Below are positions 49,001 to 61,229 of a stretch of 64,000 nt of DNA, one piece after another; the stretch's first letter is position 1; every line of letters begins with the position of its first letter. The notes below the pieces were generated by a model. That model saw nothing but the letters and a program-made list of their open reading frames with translations. It did not search any database and was not told the origin of the DNA. The translations under genes and the position numbers were made by a program. Source of the stretch: Sordaria brevicollis (lineage: Eukaryota > Ascomycota > Sordariomycetes > Sordariales > Sordariaceae); contig JAUTDP010000010.1 of NCBI GenBank assembly GCA_033439795.1, positions 1,550,001-1,614,000 of the forward strand, read 5' to 3'.

Positions 49001-49595
49001 GCAAGTGTGTCAGTGTCCAAGTTTAAGGTACAGTTTCTGGGAATTGAGAGGGGGGTCTGTCAACAAATGCCCACTGCACGGCGAACTGAAGAAGATCGCG
49101 ATCGAACTGAATCACACGTCTAGTAGCTGTGTCTGTCTGCCTTGGGTTCATACTAAGAAAGAAAAGAGGGCTGAAGAATTGGAGGTCAAGAGGGGTGGCG
49201 TGACCATGGACAGACACATTCAGTTGTTGGTTGGTGTGTTCGCTCCTTCCTTCTGATCTCAAGTTTCCCTTGGTAGGTAGGTTCCTTCCTTCGTCAGACG
49301 GGCAAGTCGTCAGACAGAGAAAGTGCGGAATGGAGAAATTGGGGAAGGGACGAAGGAATTGAGACACTGGCACACACACACACAACTTAAGGCAGAAGGG
49401 GTAGAAAGCAAAAAAAGAAAGGAAAGAAGAAAATTCGCAAGGCGAGCAAGGCGATTGGGCAGCAATGAGGATTCGGTTGGTTTAAATGGTTTTCACGACT
49501 TTATTGATGTTTATTGTGCCAGTGTGCTTATTGTTATGCCTATGGCGCGGACCTCGGGTTTGGGTCGCTATCACGGTCAGCTCAGGTATATCTGA
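46065..49595. other. Gene-poor region right of the bZIP gene, part 1
   Basis: The first several hundred bases probably hold the bZIP 3' region. A CA-rich tract of CACACC/ACCACA units is at about 48384-48450. Frames of up to 214 codons exist but overlap each other on both strands and show no known domain. Confidence 0.35.
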
Positions 49596-49639
49596 CCCCC
49601 CCCCCCCCCCCCCCCCCCCCCCTTTTTTTTTTTTTTTTT
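49596..49639 (+). repeat. Adjoining homopolymers C27 and T17
   Basis: There are 27 consecutive C (49596-49622) followed directly by 17 T (49623-49639). The tract lies in non-coding DNA. Its exact length may be an artefact of sequencing or assembly. Confidence 0.9.
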
Positions 49640-52600
49640 CTGCGGCCTTCTGGCCTGCCTCGTAAGGTGAAAGACGGGTCGGCTGGTCGGGCCAGGCGGT
49701 CGTACTCCCGCAAGCGCCGCGCCACTCGGGGGGTGTTAATCTTTCTCATCGTCATCATTGAAGCGAAGCATCCTTCCTACCTATCTTCCAACTTGGCAAT
49801 GCTGAGTCTGAGTCCAGTCTTGCGCCGAATGCCCGAACCTGAACCTGGGGGGCGTCCCATTATGGATGGGCGCTCAAACGCACCGCAAGCGAGGGTAAGC
49901 AAGGAAGGATCATGGAACATGGAACATGGAAGGAATTGTCTGTCTAAGATATGGGTCGGCAGACCAGACGGGCGGTCATTAGACATGCATGCCGCTTGTG
50001 ATAGTCTACTTGTACAGACACACACAAATGTGGACGGATTGGACTGTGGTGTTCCCTCAAAATCTCACACATGCAGTTGCTGTTGCGTTACCAAAAGGGA
50101 GGAACCAAGTCTGCGGGTTTCCGCCACGGTTTTGTACCTACCTACATACTTGCTGTATTTTGATAGAAGAGGCAAGTTCCGGCGTTAAAAACTTTTCTAC
50201 ATACCATCGTTTAAAGCACAGATGCGCGGCTGAGCTTCTCTGCAGGTTTGGCGTCAAGCCCTTCTTCGTCTTTCCAGCCACATGGAAGAGTAGAACCGCC
50301 GACGAGGCACTACTCGGGCCCGAGTACTGCACTGCTTTGAGGTGGCAGGATGTTGAAGGAAACACGGACAAAGCCGTCCGAAGGAACGGCTCGTTGGTGA
50401 ACATATCTAGCTGCTTGCTATCTTTCACAAGTAAAGGGATGGCTTGACTGGACGGCAGCATCACTCGGAGTTAACGAGCCGCGCCAGCCTTAACCAGTCA
50501 TCAGATGAGCCTTATTGTTTGTGACGGCGGCTCGCACGCCTTGTGTTCAAACCCATTGTTCAATGTCATGCCATAGCCCCAAATTACGGGCAGCCTCTGG
50601 TGTAATCGAACTCATAGGGCATGGGGTTATTGTCGTACATATTCTATTTCAACTTCGTATCCGCTGAAGAGCATCTGTCAGCCGCTATGGTGCTCCTGCC
50701 CCTTACATTCGTTTCCTCGCAAAGTTGCTCATGACTGCAAGTAAAGGCAGTTCGCAGAAACACGGGACTAGTACTGGGTATGTTGTGTGACAGCATTGAA
50801 CGAAGGTTAAGAGAGACTGCCGCCTTTGCCGCCGCAATGCGTTCATTCGCAACACCAAGTTTACCTGTGCTCAGGTTCCACCTGCTCTCTGTCTTCTATT
50901 CCTTTCAGAAGTTCAGCTTTTCTTCCCAACAGTGCTCTCTTTCTCACACTCTCTCTGATCGAACAAGATCGTGCAAGTTCCCAAGCCGTTATCATCAAAA
51001 GGTAGAAGCATGTCTCGGTGTCACCGAAACACGAAGATATACGACTACGAGACGGCGTACGGCATTCGGCATACCGCAGGACTTGGCTGAGCCGCTGAGG
51101 CCTCACTTAGACACTTCCCGTTATCCATCAAGGGCAGTCCTTTCTAGTGGTTCGAGAATGCTTGGACTCTGAGAGCGGAAAGAAGAGCAGGCGGTACCGA
51201 GGAGGCAATCTCTGCATGGACTGGACACAATCGAAGGAAACTCAAGACATTCCATCGGATGTTCCCCAATGGCTCGCGCTTTCTCTTCTGGTGGAAATGT
51301 ATCGTGAGTGTGCGTCCGTTTCGATAAGCGCCACGGGATGTAGTCGAACGCAGGTAAAGATGGCGTAGAATATTCCTTCGCGGCTAGAGGAAAGAGTGTC
51401 GCTTAGGTCCGACGTCTCCAAACATAGCTTTGGTCGTCGTTACGCGGACGCATAAAAATTTGAGAGAGGGGGTTTTGAGACACGTCTATCGCAATGTATC
51501 ACGGCCATCTCTACTTTGCACGATCTCCTCCTGCCGAGCCCAGTTCCTGAACGAGAAGGCAACTTGTGCCGAACAACATCTCGTTTAAGATCCAGTCCGG
51601 ACCGAAGCTGCACTACCGTGGTTGAGACGACAAGGGCTTTTTCTAAAAGGCATGATTCCTGTTAGTGATCATTGCTCCATGAATGAGAATGCACCACTCC
51701 ATGACGCAAATGAATGTATCAAACAGAGTATGTAGCAAAGATGACGGCATGTACTACTCGCTTTGAGCGGGAGCAAGAGACTTGAAGGTATTCACTTCGG
51801 GGACATCATTTCATGTCGCCAACTCTCAGATTGCGTAGTTGACAGCGCCAAGAGAAACATGGGTGAGGGTTGTCGATGATAGAGAGACAAAGACAGTGCA
51901 GGGCAGAAAAGGGGGAAGTAAACAACAAGGGAGGCTCAAGGTCAAGGTAGGAAAAGGGGGTGTACAAAAATTCCAGTTGGTCAAAGCTTTCGTCGAATAA
52001 TGAAGCCATTCCGACCAAGAGCAGCTCTTCTGATCTCAGCAGTCAGAACTTTTCGCCAGAAAGCACTTGCCCTGTACTTACTGCAATGCTCCACGCAAAT
52101 GACAGAATCAATCTTGCCTTTGCAAAATCTCTACGGACGGAAATCTAACCAACCACATGAACTAACGTGAGGAGTCTGCAAGCTGCAAAGCCCCTCAGCC
52201 CCTCCAAGTTTCCTGCACCCACTAGTTTACGGCTTATGAAAAAAGCTGGACCCCCCGCTCCTCCGTTTTTTTCTTATCTGCAGTCCGTTCGTCCCCACCA
52301 ACCACCGTTCCGGCGTTCTCCTCCGTCACGAGTTCCGTCCACATCCACCCTGACCACAGCCGAACCCGAAAATCCACAATCCACATTTGTTTGCATCACG
52401 GGTCGGGTCGGGTCCGCCGTTGGCTACCGGAGTTGCGGGCGGGCGGGCGCGGGGACCTCGGTCGCCGGCCAGGTTCTTCAACTTTCAGAAGTCAAACTTG
52501 TAACTCGGCACCGATCCAGCCGTTTCGATGTTCCATTTGAAGTCGATCATATAATTTCTACTGTATCTTCAAAAATCAGCCAGAGGTTGCCGCAGAGTGT

Positions 52601-55389
52601 CATCGTTGATGATCAATCTGTTGTTGTCAATTGTTGGTTTGTGTTTCGTTTTCTCGGTTATTATTGTCCTTGCCGTTACGATCGCCAGTCTTTGTTGTTG
52701 TTTATCTCCGGATACGACCACTGCCACCAGAAACCATCATCATGCTTCTATCACTTCTCATATCTTTTTCCTCGTCCATTTCCTCTCTTCTCAAACATCC
52801 GATTTCCCCATCGCGATAGATCCATACATATAATCCATACATATCGTCGCATATGATATCCATCATTCCCAGCCTCTTCATTTTTTTTATCAACTGCAAA
52901 ACATTCCAGACGCACATCTTCAAAAAAACTTGAAACCTGCCTTGTGGATTTGGGACTTCTCGGCTTTGTACCCAACCAGAAGACCGGACGGAGACTGATC
53001 AAAACTTGAAACGTCGTTTCAGAATTTTTTTTCTTGCAGCTTGCATTGCATTGTGCATAGGTTAGCTTGCATATGCCGACCCCTTAAACCGCTACGCTAG
53101 CATCATCCCACTCGGGCTTCAGCCCACTCACCCACCAGTCCACTACTGCATGCAAGTCCACTGCAGTCGTGATGGTCGTGAGAACTTCACGATCCGAAGT
53201 TCCGTTTTGTAGGTACAGTAACTAATGATGCAAGGAAATCTCCTTTTGTACATTGCTTTCGTTCGGCGGTGCTTTGCTGTCACTGACTTGAAGAAGGAGA
53301 CAGCGAGGAATCATAGATTCGGTGGGTTCAAGAACAAGAACTTGATGTTGCTTTGCAAGCATATCAATATCACGTAAGAGCTTTCACGATTCTGAGGAGG
53401 CTGGAGATGCTTGGATTTTGAAAAGCTCGGTCGTCGATCGCTTCCGATACGATAGGTATGCAGCAACAACTGCCCTACCCATCATTCAGGTCTCGTCCAT
53501 GCCCATGACAGACTGGTGATTCAGACTAAAGTGCCCGGTGTTGGGCGTCCGTGTTTAATGATCAAGTATGATATGGTGATTGTGCCTCGTTCGTCTGAGG
53601 CTTGAGACTGGCCATTACCCAAAGATACACTTACTACATTCCATTTATTTTCCTGATGATATTCAGATGTATACGCAACAATTCTGATGTACCTACAAAT
53701 CGGTTGCTTCGTAACCTGGAGATATTTGACAGTTGACACTTGAAACATGACACATGCAATCCTACACCCGCCTTCCCCATCCAAGCCATCCTTCACTCAT
53801 CCTCATTGATCGACGTCCTGGGTATGTATATATGCCGCTCGATCGATTCGCGAGCCGCAACACTGCAACCCTTTCTCGATGAAACAAATGACACTCGCTG
53901 CGATTTCTTCGGATAGTTGACCCGAAAACGTACTTTGAGACCTGTGGAAGAGCAAACCTGACGAGAAAGGTAGTATGGTGAACTGACATCAACCTCCTCC
54001 ATTTTCCAAACTTGTCTCATCGAACTTGAATGGCACGCGACAGACACTGTTTCTTTCTGGACCAATATGACCAATTTATGGAAACCTAAGGAAGCAGAAT
54101 GATAAAAGCAAGGGAGGAAAGGCAGAATAATAGATCGGTGTTTCGTTTGTCCGTCTGTAAATAAGGAGGTCGGTCAACATACCTACGCTACGTCCAATGC
54201 TAGTGGGCACGGGAGGAGGAGGAGGCTTTTCTATTGCCCACCGAACTCACACGTGCTGCTATAATGTACGAAAGAACTTTACCTTACCCAGCCTCCAAAG
54301 GAATGCACATGACAACTCCGGCTCTGGTCGTCGACGATGACTGGCGAAGCAAAAGAAATCAAGCACAAGTTCCGAGTTCCGGAATTTGGATGATCCTGAT
54401 CCTTTCCGATCCTGCAATCTCTGCAGTCGCCGTGTCTGACACCGCAAACCACACGAGACCATGTGGTGACGGTTCGAATCGCGGCTGCTGTTGCCGAAGT
54501 TAAGCTTGTTGCTCGTTGGTTCTTGACATAGGGATCCATGCCGTGCGTGTTCTAGACCTTGAGTTCAGTCATGGTCAACCTTTTGTAAATGTATTCGTAT
54601 TGCTAGTCGTGTGTTAAGGTATGGGATATTCTATCCTCGCCCTCTTCCCGTCTTATCGTAGTGAGAAGAGAAAGAAGCAGCGCTGAGTATGTTTCAGATT
54701 CGGCCGTTGAGACCATGAATAGCACAGAGATCGGAGTGTCTAGGACAAGGTTCTTGGAGCTCTTCCCTTTTCGCACGGTAATCATGTTTTGATTTCGCAT
54801 GGTTCGCTACCAATTGGGGTATCCAAGAAAAAGACAAATGAATCATCGGACCCCCCTTAGCTTACTTCTTTTTCCCGTTCTTTCCGGGATCATACTTCTC
54901 TTTCCAGATCCTAGTGTACGACGATGTGTTAGTAGCTGTGGACATCGCGGTACTGCAATACAGAACGGAGGGTTGAAAGCATGCGTCCAGGTAAAGAGAA
55001 GGATGTGGAGTTGCGTGAATAGGCAGGAAAGAAAACGGAGCTAACGTGGTTGACGGTTGATTGATGTTGAGGGTCCAATCTTAGACTCAACCTGTCCGTC
55101 CCAGATCGATACTCCTTTCCATACCCAGGCCTCAGGTGGCGGCTGAGAAATCGAAGGTCATGCATAGCACCACGGCATATGAGAAACAGGGCGAGCAGCG
55201 ACGCTTGGTTCTCGAAATCCCCGAGAGAACTACTCCCTTGTCACATGGCACAGTCTCGTCATTTCTGACCAGACCCTGCTTCCGGCTTCGGAGTGTCCCG
55301 ACTCTCGGTAACCGTCGTCATTGGGTTGGATCGGGATGTCGTGAACGGAAGAGACCAGTGGATGCTGGGCAAAAGGAGGATAGAAGCGC
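49640..55389. other. Gene-poor region right of the bZIP gene, part 2
   Basis: I see no supported coding sequence or RNA gene. A frame of 229 codons at 52167-52856 (+) is Ser/Pro-rich, overlapped by others and without domains. The part next to 55389 should include the 3' region of the Sel1-repeat gene. Confidence 0.35.
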
Positions 55390-57029
55390 TTACCAGGTGT
55401 TGCCCATGATCTTGTTTCCGTTCTTCTCCGCCAGGCGGTAATATTTTGCGGCAGTGTACTAATGGAGTAGAATCGTTGGTCAGCCTTATGTGTGATATAT
55501 CTCTTTGAAACGGTCAAAGACGGTGAATGTTGCCCCCGATTCGTCCTGCTGATCAAGCCTCATTGATGCCCAATAGTTACACAAGAAAACAAGATCCCAC
55601 AAGGCTGGTCGGAGAAAAAGCAAAGCATCATGCTTGGTGCATGATGATGTTCTGCTGAGGGCAATACTAACCTTGTCCTTTTTGGTGCCGAACCCTTCCA
55701 GGTAGCACCATGCTACTTCGTTCATGGCGTCTTTCCGCGGTACTTGTGTTAGCCAACATCCAGGACAGATACCCAGGAAAGACGTACCGGAATCTCCCAA
55801 GTTCGCTGCTGTCTCGTAGTATTGTTTCGCAGCTATCGGGTCTTTAGGTATACCCCAGCCATGACGGAAACAGTTTGCCAGTTCGAATATGGCAAGAACG
55901 AGTTCACCCTTGGCAGCGCCACCCTTTTTGAGGCCAGCCTGGAGAGCAAGCTGTTCGATTTCGGCAGCGTTCGAAGCCGCAGCGGAGAGAAATGTCACGG
56001 CTTTGGCTGCGTCAGGGACACATCCCCATCCGTGCCTGCAGGCGCGTTAGCGATGGACGCACATCAGATACACCCGAATGCAGTGGTCAACGTGTCACAG
56101 AGCCATTGTCGCAGCAGACGCTACAGAACATCTTGAGCAACACGCCCAGACGGGATCATTGCCTCACGAACAAGCACAAAAGACGGATGGAACCTCGGAG
56201 TGGACAAGTAAGGAGGCACATACCGCAAAGCAAGGCCGTACAGAACTTGGCTTAGGGGATTGTTCGCCCCTTCTGGGTCAGCCAACTTTCCAAACAGAGC
56301 GGTGGACTCCTCCAAATTTCCTTCTTCATGCAACTTGATGGCCTGCTGGATATCTTCATCGATAGCTTTGGACGATACGGCTTTGGACACAGGCAGGGGA
56401 GGCGCGACAGCACCAGGTTCGTTCTTCAAAGGCCATTCTTCCGCCTCGGTGGGACCACTCCCAAGGCGCATACGGGAAAAGTCGTGACTAACGCTGCGGG
56501 TAGGGCTAGCTGGACGGGTTCCGGGACGACTGCGAACCTCGGAGTTCTTGCGTGCCAACATGGTTGCCCGCTTCTCCCACTGGGCCTCTTTGCCATCCTT
56601 ATCCTCGTCGCCGTCGGGAACCACAATAGCAGGCACTTCTGGTAGGTCCTGGGGCACATTTTCGGAGCTCACTGGGCTACGGTGTAAATGGAATCGGGAC
56701 ATGCGCCTGGCTCCAGGGCTCTTGACGGTTGGACTCTTGGGATTGCTGCTCATAGATTGGCTACGACTGCGATTGCTCCGAAAGACATCCAGACTAAGGC
56801 GACCTCTTGCTGGCGTTCCAGCAGTCTCGGCGGATAGGTGCGAGTCGTGTTCGGCATCATGCTCGTTTATTGGGCTCGCAGGAGGGAAGATGGTCTCTTC
56901 AGTGAAGGTATCGGTGCGGACGAACTTGATTTCGGGGGCACCGAGGGGGGTATCGGGGGACGACGGCTGGGCATGGGCATGGGAATCTGCCTCTTCGTGG
57001 CCGTGCTTCTTTTTGGCGAAAAGGCCCAT
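55390..57029 (-). CDS. Sel1-repeat protein (DSF2-like)
   Basis: Sel1 repeats are helix-pair scaffolds; fungal relatives include the yeast proteins Dsf2 and Skt5. Function here is not predicted beyond protein binding. Four exons: 57029-56224, 56035-55788, 55730-55672 and 55458-55390, giving 393 residues. The first 230 residues are Ser/Pro/Arg-rich and look disordered (SRSQSMSSNPKSPTVKSP region). Three Sel1-type units follow: YGLALRHGWGCVPDAAKAV, ANCFRHGWGIPKDPIAAKQYY and AWCYLEGFGTKKDKYTAAKYY. The product ends GNKIMGNTW. The stop TAA overlaps a possible donor (TGGTAAGC), so a further 3' exon is possible; relatives often continue after this point. The third exon is entered through an AAAG acceptor. 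Confidence 0.82.
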
Positions 57030-58934
57030 GGTGATGTATAGATATACAGTAACGATTACAATTGCAGAATATATGGTGTACAGTCGAGTACCGGTATAAG
57101 GTCGGTTTCGAAGCTGGAATCGAGAAAAGGAAAGCGTAGTTGTAGAGGTAGGTTGAAGTGTCGTCGGGAACTGTTGATATATAAGCGCCGCGCGGCGTTT
57201 AAAGCTGGTTGACGACTAAGACACGACGACAAAGAAAGCGAATGGTGGTAGTGATATAATATCCCAAAAAGACGTCGTTGGTTGACAAAGGTGGATGATG
57301 TCGTCGGGAAGGCGGCAGCGATGATGTTGGTTATTAATTCTCGAGACTGGGAATTTGGACAAATAGAGGATGATCAAGATGAAGCTTGTGAAGATCTGGG
57401 TTCTACGCCCGGCGCCATCGGAAAGGACGTAATCTTTTCAGCTCGTCGGCGGGTTGGAGGCATCGTTCACAGACGGGGAACGAGGGAGGGATCTGGGTTC
57501 GGTTCGCGACACGCGGAGATTGGACGAGGTCCCAATTGTCCAAATCGTTCTAGGCTGGCGCAGTCTGGCAGGGGCGGGCAGGCAAAGGGCAGGCATCTCC
57601 AACGGTCCCCCTCCACCACAGCCAGGAACCGCTCGAAGAGGGAAAGGGTCTTCCTTGAGTGGGACAGATAGCGGGGCTTAGCCGCTATATTTGGGGTTCG
57701 TTGGAGGCTCTGGGGAACATTTGGGGGCGAGTCTACCGCGGCACAAGGCAAGGCTTGGCCTTGGAAGTGTTAGATTGGTTGGTCCGGGCTCACTGCCTTC
57801 CCGAGTTCAGACTTCAGACTTCAGTTGCGTTTCATGACAATACCTTATTGGCAGGCGCAGTCCGTGACGACGTCTTCCTTTCTTATCGTCTCGAGGTCAT
57901 CTCAGCTGTTCCTGATGTTCTCTTCAAATCTTGTCGGTTTCTTACCAGTCTCTTCTCACCAGCCAGGACATCAACTATGGTGGTAAGTCGGGGTTATGGC
58001 TTCAGCCTGAAGTTAGGTCTGGTGCCACCAAGAGAGAACACAAATGTTACTATAACCTGACCTTTGAAAGAACGAACCTCTTTCACGCCAAAGCTCCGTG
58101 TTACCAAGAACATTTGTTTTGCGAGACGAGTGTCGATATGTGTCGAAGGTTATATCAACAACCTCATGGGCAATGCTGGCAATGAGTTATGTGCCGTGGG
58201 TAGTGTCCGCAAAGAATCATTGAGCCTTCGGGCCAAGATATAGAGATTCGAATTTGAGAATAGTCATCCATGAATATTATGGGAAACAAGGCTTGAGATG
58301 CCTGCCTCATGACCACCTTTAGTCTTTTTTGAGATTTTCGAATCGTTGTTGAGGGCAGTCGCAATGTCGAGATTGGCTGCTCAGCCAGTCAGGATTTGCG
58401 CTTATGAATTTGTCTCCGCAAGAGCTTCCCCGCAGACATCTCTCCTCACAGTTTGTATTACAGTCGAGAGTGTTTGTTCCTTCGAGCTGCTCTCCTACAA
58501 CATCTGGGTATTGAATATGATCCACGGATCTATCGACATTCAAATTCTCACTCTCTTCGCCGATACTGTCATCGACTCGTTTCATCCAGATATCTTGGTG
58601 TAAGGCACCCCCAAGACTCTGCGGACACGCAACTCGCTAACTGTGGGATGCAGCAAATTCGTAAAACGATTCCCACACTAGTCAAGAGGTCATTGGCTAA
58701 TCACTTCATCGGCTAGCTTCTTTTGGAGTAGCCTGCACGCCACTAGTAACCGAACGCCGGACGAGCAAAGCACGAAGGAAGCAACACCAGCGACTGCAGC
58801 AGACGTGATCTGGCGACCATGAGCCTTCGCGTCGGTGTACTGCACCAGGTCTGCTCTACCCGCGCTCTATGATTATCCTTTTTACGAGGAAAAACACATT
58901 AGAGCTCGAGAAAGCACTCGTATACACAGTGGCT
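57030..58934. other. Divergent intergenic region between the Sel1-repeat and helix-turn-helix genes
   Basis: The region should contain the promoters and leaders of both flanking genes, which point away from each other. A small tandem of TTCAGACTTCAGACTTCAG is at about 57805-57824. Frames of up to 133 codons show no family resemblance. Confidence 0.4.
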
Positions 58935-61229
58935 ATGGCGCCCAAGAAACCTGCGCCGGAGCCAGTGGTGCGCTTGACCAAGAAAGGAGTTCCGGCCAAG
59001 AAGCGTGGTCCAGCTCCAAAGCCACTCTCGGAACGTCCGTGGACGGCCCCGAAGCCTGTGAGAAGGGTCGAGCGCTCTTATACCAGGGAGCGCAAGATTG
59101 AGGTTCTGCAGTTTCTCATCCATCACAAGGTCGCCGATTATACGCCACGATCAAGGGCACCTCGCCGGAGAATCGGCCAGCCGCCCCGCGATCAGGATCC
59201 CGTCCCCCAGACTGCCACCCGCGACGAAAACGGGCAGCTGGTCTGGTATCGCTCTCCTACTTACATCGAGGCTTCCCAATGGTGGAAGATTCCTGTCCCA
59301 ACCATTCAGGGCTGGTGGGATTCCCGCGAGAAAATCTTGGAGGGCACAGGCATTGAGCTACCGAAAGCGGACGCGCCTCCAGGTGATGCTGCTTCAGATC
59401 AACCAAGACCTGGAGCCCGGGTTGACTTCGTCGTCAACCCTCAAGCACCTGAATCATCTCGAGAAGGATCTGAACAGTCACAGGCCCAGCAGCAACCACA
59501 ACACCAACGGACTGCATCTTCGAGTGCCGGAAGTGCGGGGGGATCTCAGCAAACCGGAACCATGACTGGGCAAGGAAACGGTGGGGGAGCCGCCAGGAAC
59601 GCTCCTGCGCGTGCCATATCGATTTCCTCCGCTTCCTCCGCGCAAACTGCGACCCCAAGACCACCGGCTTCGGAACAACGCACGCCACAGACCAACGGTC
59701 CTGTCGTTGTACAACCTGGTCAACAACTCGAAAGACCTCCCGCCCAATGGACAGTGAACAATCATCCTTATGCCCCTCGTCCGGCTAGAGAGCCATCTTA
59801 TTCTCAAACGCCCCAACCTCAGCAGCCTCAGCCTCCATTCTTCAACCCCTATCAGCCAAAGCCCAACCAGGTACCGCCGCAGTATCATCAGCTACATCCC
59901 GCGTATCCTCCGCAAGTGGCTCACCATCAACCGCCCCCGGGATACCCTTATCCACCGGGACCACCTCCATTTAATCCTCAGCAGGGCTATGGTCAGCCTC
60001 CTCCCCCTCCCCCTCCCCCTCCTCCTCACTATGGCCCTCCGCACCAAGCACCGCATATGGCAGGTCCTCCTCATGGCCAACCCGGTTATCCGCCATATCC
60101 TCAACCTGGCCCAGGAGGTCCAGCATACCCACCTCATCAAGGTGCGCCATACCAAGGAGGACCTTCGCCACAGTCATACCCAGGGGGCCAACCGGGACCA
60201 TATCCAAATATTCCACAGTTCCAGGTGCCGATGATAGTTCAGTTTCCTCAATTCACACCTTATTATGCGACCCCTCAGGCGCCTCCATACGCGCAACCTG
60301 CTGCTCCTCCTCCCAATCCTCCGCCTCAGCCTCCTCCGTTTGTACAAGGCGGGCCGGCGCAAGTACCTTCTGGTCCAGCACCGCCAGTGGTATCAGTGCC
60401 ACCTTTCCCAGGCCCGAGAGAGTTTAGGCCGCCCGTACCACCGCCCCCTCAACCCCACCATGCCCCCGGTCCTGTAAACGTCAACGACAGAGGTCAACCA
60501 CCTCAGGCGGCGGCTCCTGCCCCAGCTCCTGGCCCGGCTCCTGGTCCGGCTCCTGGTCCGGCACCGAATCCGTCGAGGACTCCTCCAAGACAACAACCTA
60601 CAGGACAACCATCCGTGGCACAAGAGCCACAGTCGGAGTCAGATGAAGCGTCACCAGCCGATCAGCTATTGGCCGAACAAGAGGCCAGGAATACGGCTCA
60701 GAAAAACCCGGGCCAGGAAACCTCGGCTGATAAGCAGTCTGCTGAGCCAGTAACGTCCTCAGAAGCTCATGAAGCGTCCGAAGGGGAGAACCAAGAGATG
60801 GGCGAGAACCAGAACAATGAAAAGGTTCAGGATCCGGAGCAAGACCAGGAGATGGGGGGTGATCAGGACAAGGAGAAGGAGAAGGAACAAGAGGAAGATC
60901 AGGAAATGGAAGATCAGGACAGCCAGGAACAAGACGGAGAGATGGAAGACCAGACCCAAGAGGAACAAGACGAGGATATTGATCAAGAGATGGCTGAGGC
61001 GATGGAAAAAGAGACGGCTCGGGATCAGGAGGAGCAAGAGGAGGAGCAGGGGCAAGACACCTCCGCTAGCAAGGAAGCTGACAAAGGGGATGGCAACGAC
61101 GCATCTGAGACTCAGGGAAAACCACAGGAAGATGAAATTGCGGCTGTGAATTCTGCATCAAAGGTGCGGTCCCAGAGCACATCTCCGGTACCGACACCTG
61201 CTTCTTCAACTTCAGAAGAAGATGCCTGA
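58935..61229 (+). CDS. Putative DNA-binding protein: N-terminal helix-turn-helix, Pro-rich middle, acidic tail
   Basis: I do not recognise a named orthologue. It is one exon of 764 residues from the Met in MAPKKPAPEP; an in-frame Met 22 codons upstream is less likely because the residues between look unlike the rest. A basic Lys/Pro/Arg stretch (1-46) is followed by SYTRERKIEVLQFLIHHKV (48-66) and, after a linker, YIEASQWWKIPVPTIQGWW (110-128). Together these resemble a split helix-turn-helix of the kind seen in transposase-like and centromere-protein-B-like DNA-binding domains (inference). The middle, about 140-620, is rich in Pro, Gln, Tyr and Gly, with a run of 10 Pro. The tail, about 640-715, is a Glu/Asp/Gln block with repeated QEM and EDQ units. 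The layout suggests a transcription or chromatin factor. Confidence 0.8.
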   Translation: MAPKKPAPEPVVRLTKKGVPAKKRGPAPKPLSERPWTAPKPVRRVERSYTRERKIEVLQFLIHHKVADYTPRSRAPRRRIGQPPRDQDPVPQTATRDENGQLVWYRSPTYIEASQWWKIPVPTIQGWWDSREKILEGTGIELPKADAPPGDAASDQPRPGARVDFVVNPQAPESSREGSEQSQAQQQPQHQRTASSSAGSAGGSQQTGTMTGQGNGGGAARNAPARAISISSASSAQTATPRPPASEQRTPQTNGPVVVQPGQQLERPPAQWTVNNHPYAPRPAREPSYSQTPQPQQPQPPFFNPYQPKPNQVPPQYHQLHPAYPPQVAHHQPPPGYPYPPGPPPFNPQQGYGQPPPPPPPPPPHYGPPHQAPHMAGPPHGQPGYPPYPQPGPGGPAYPPHQGAPYQGGPSPQSYPGGQPGPYPNIPQFQVPMIVQFPQFTPYYATPQAPPYAQPAAPPPNPPPQPPPFVQGGPAQVPSGPAPPVVSVPPFPGPREFRPPVPPPPQPHHAPGPVNVNDRGQPPQAAAPAPAPGPAPGPAPGPAPNPSRTPPRQQPTGQPSVAQEPQSESDEASPADQLLAEQEARNTAQKNPGQETSADKQSAEPVTSSEAHEASEGENQEMGENQNNEKVQDPEQDQEMGGDQDKEKEKEQEEDQEMEDQDSQEQDGEMEDQTQEEQDEDIDQEMAEAMEKETARDQEEQEEEQGQDTSASKEADKGDGNDASETQGKPQEDEIAAVNSASKVRSQSTSPVPTPASSTSEEDA

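Noticed and set aside
52167..52856. A 229-codon Ser/Pro-rich plus-strand frame
   Set aside because: It is overlapped by other frames, has no domain, and reads like translated pyrimidine-rich non-coding DNA.
54471..54480. GGTTCGAATC, resembling a tRNA B box
   Set aside because: The flanking bases cannot form the T stem or an acceptor stem, and no A box lies at the right distance.
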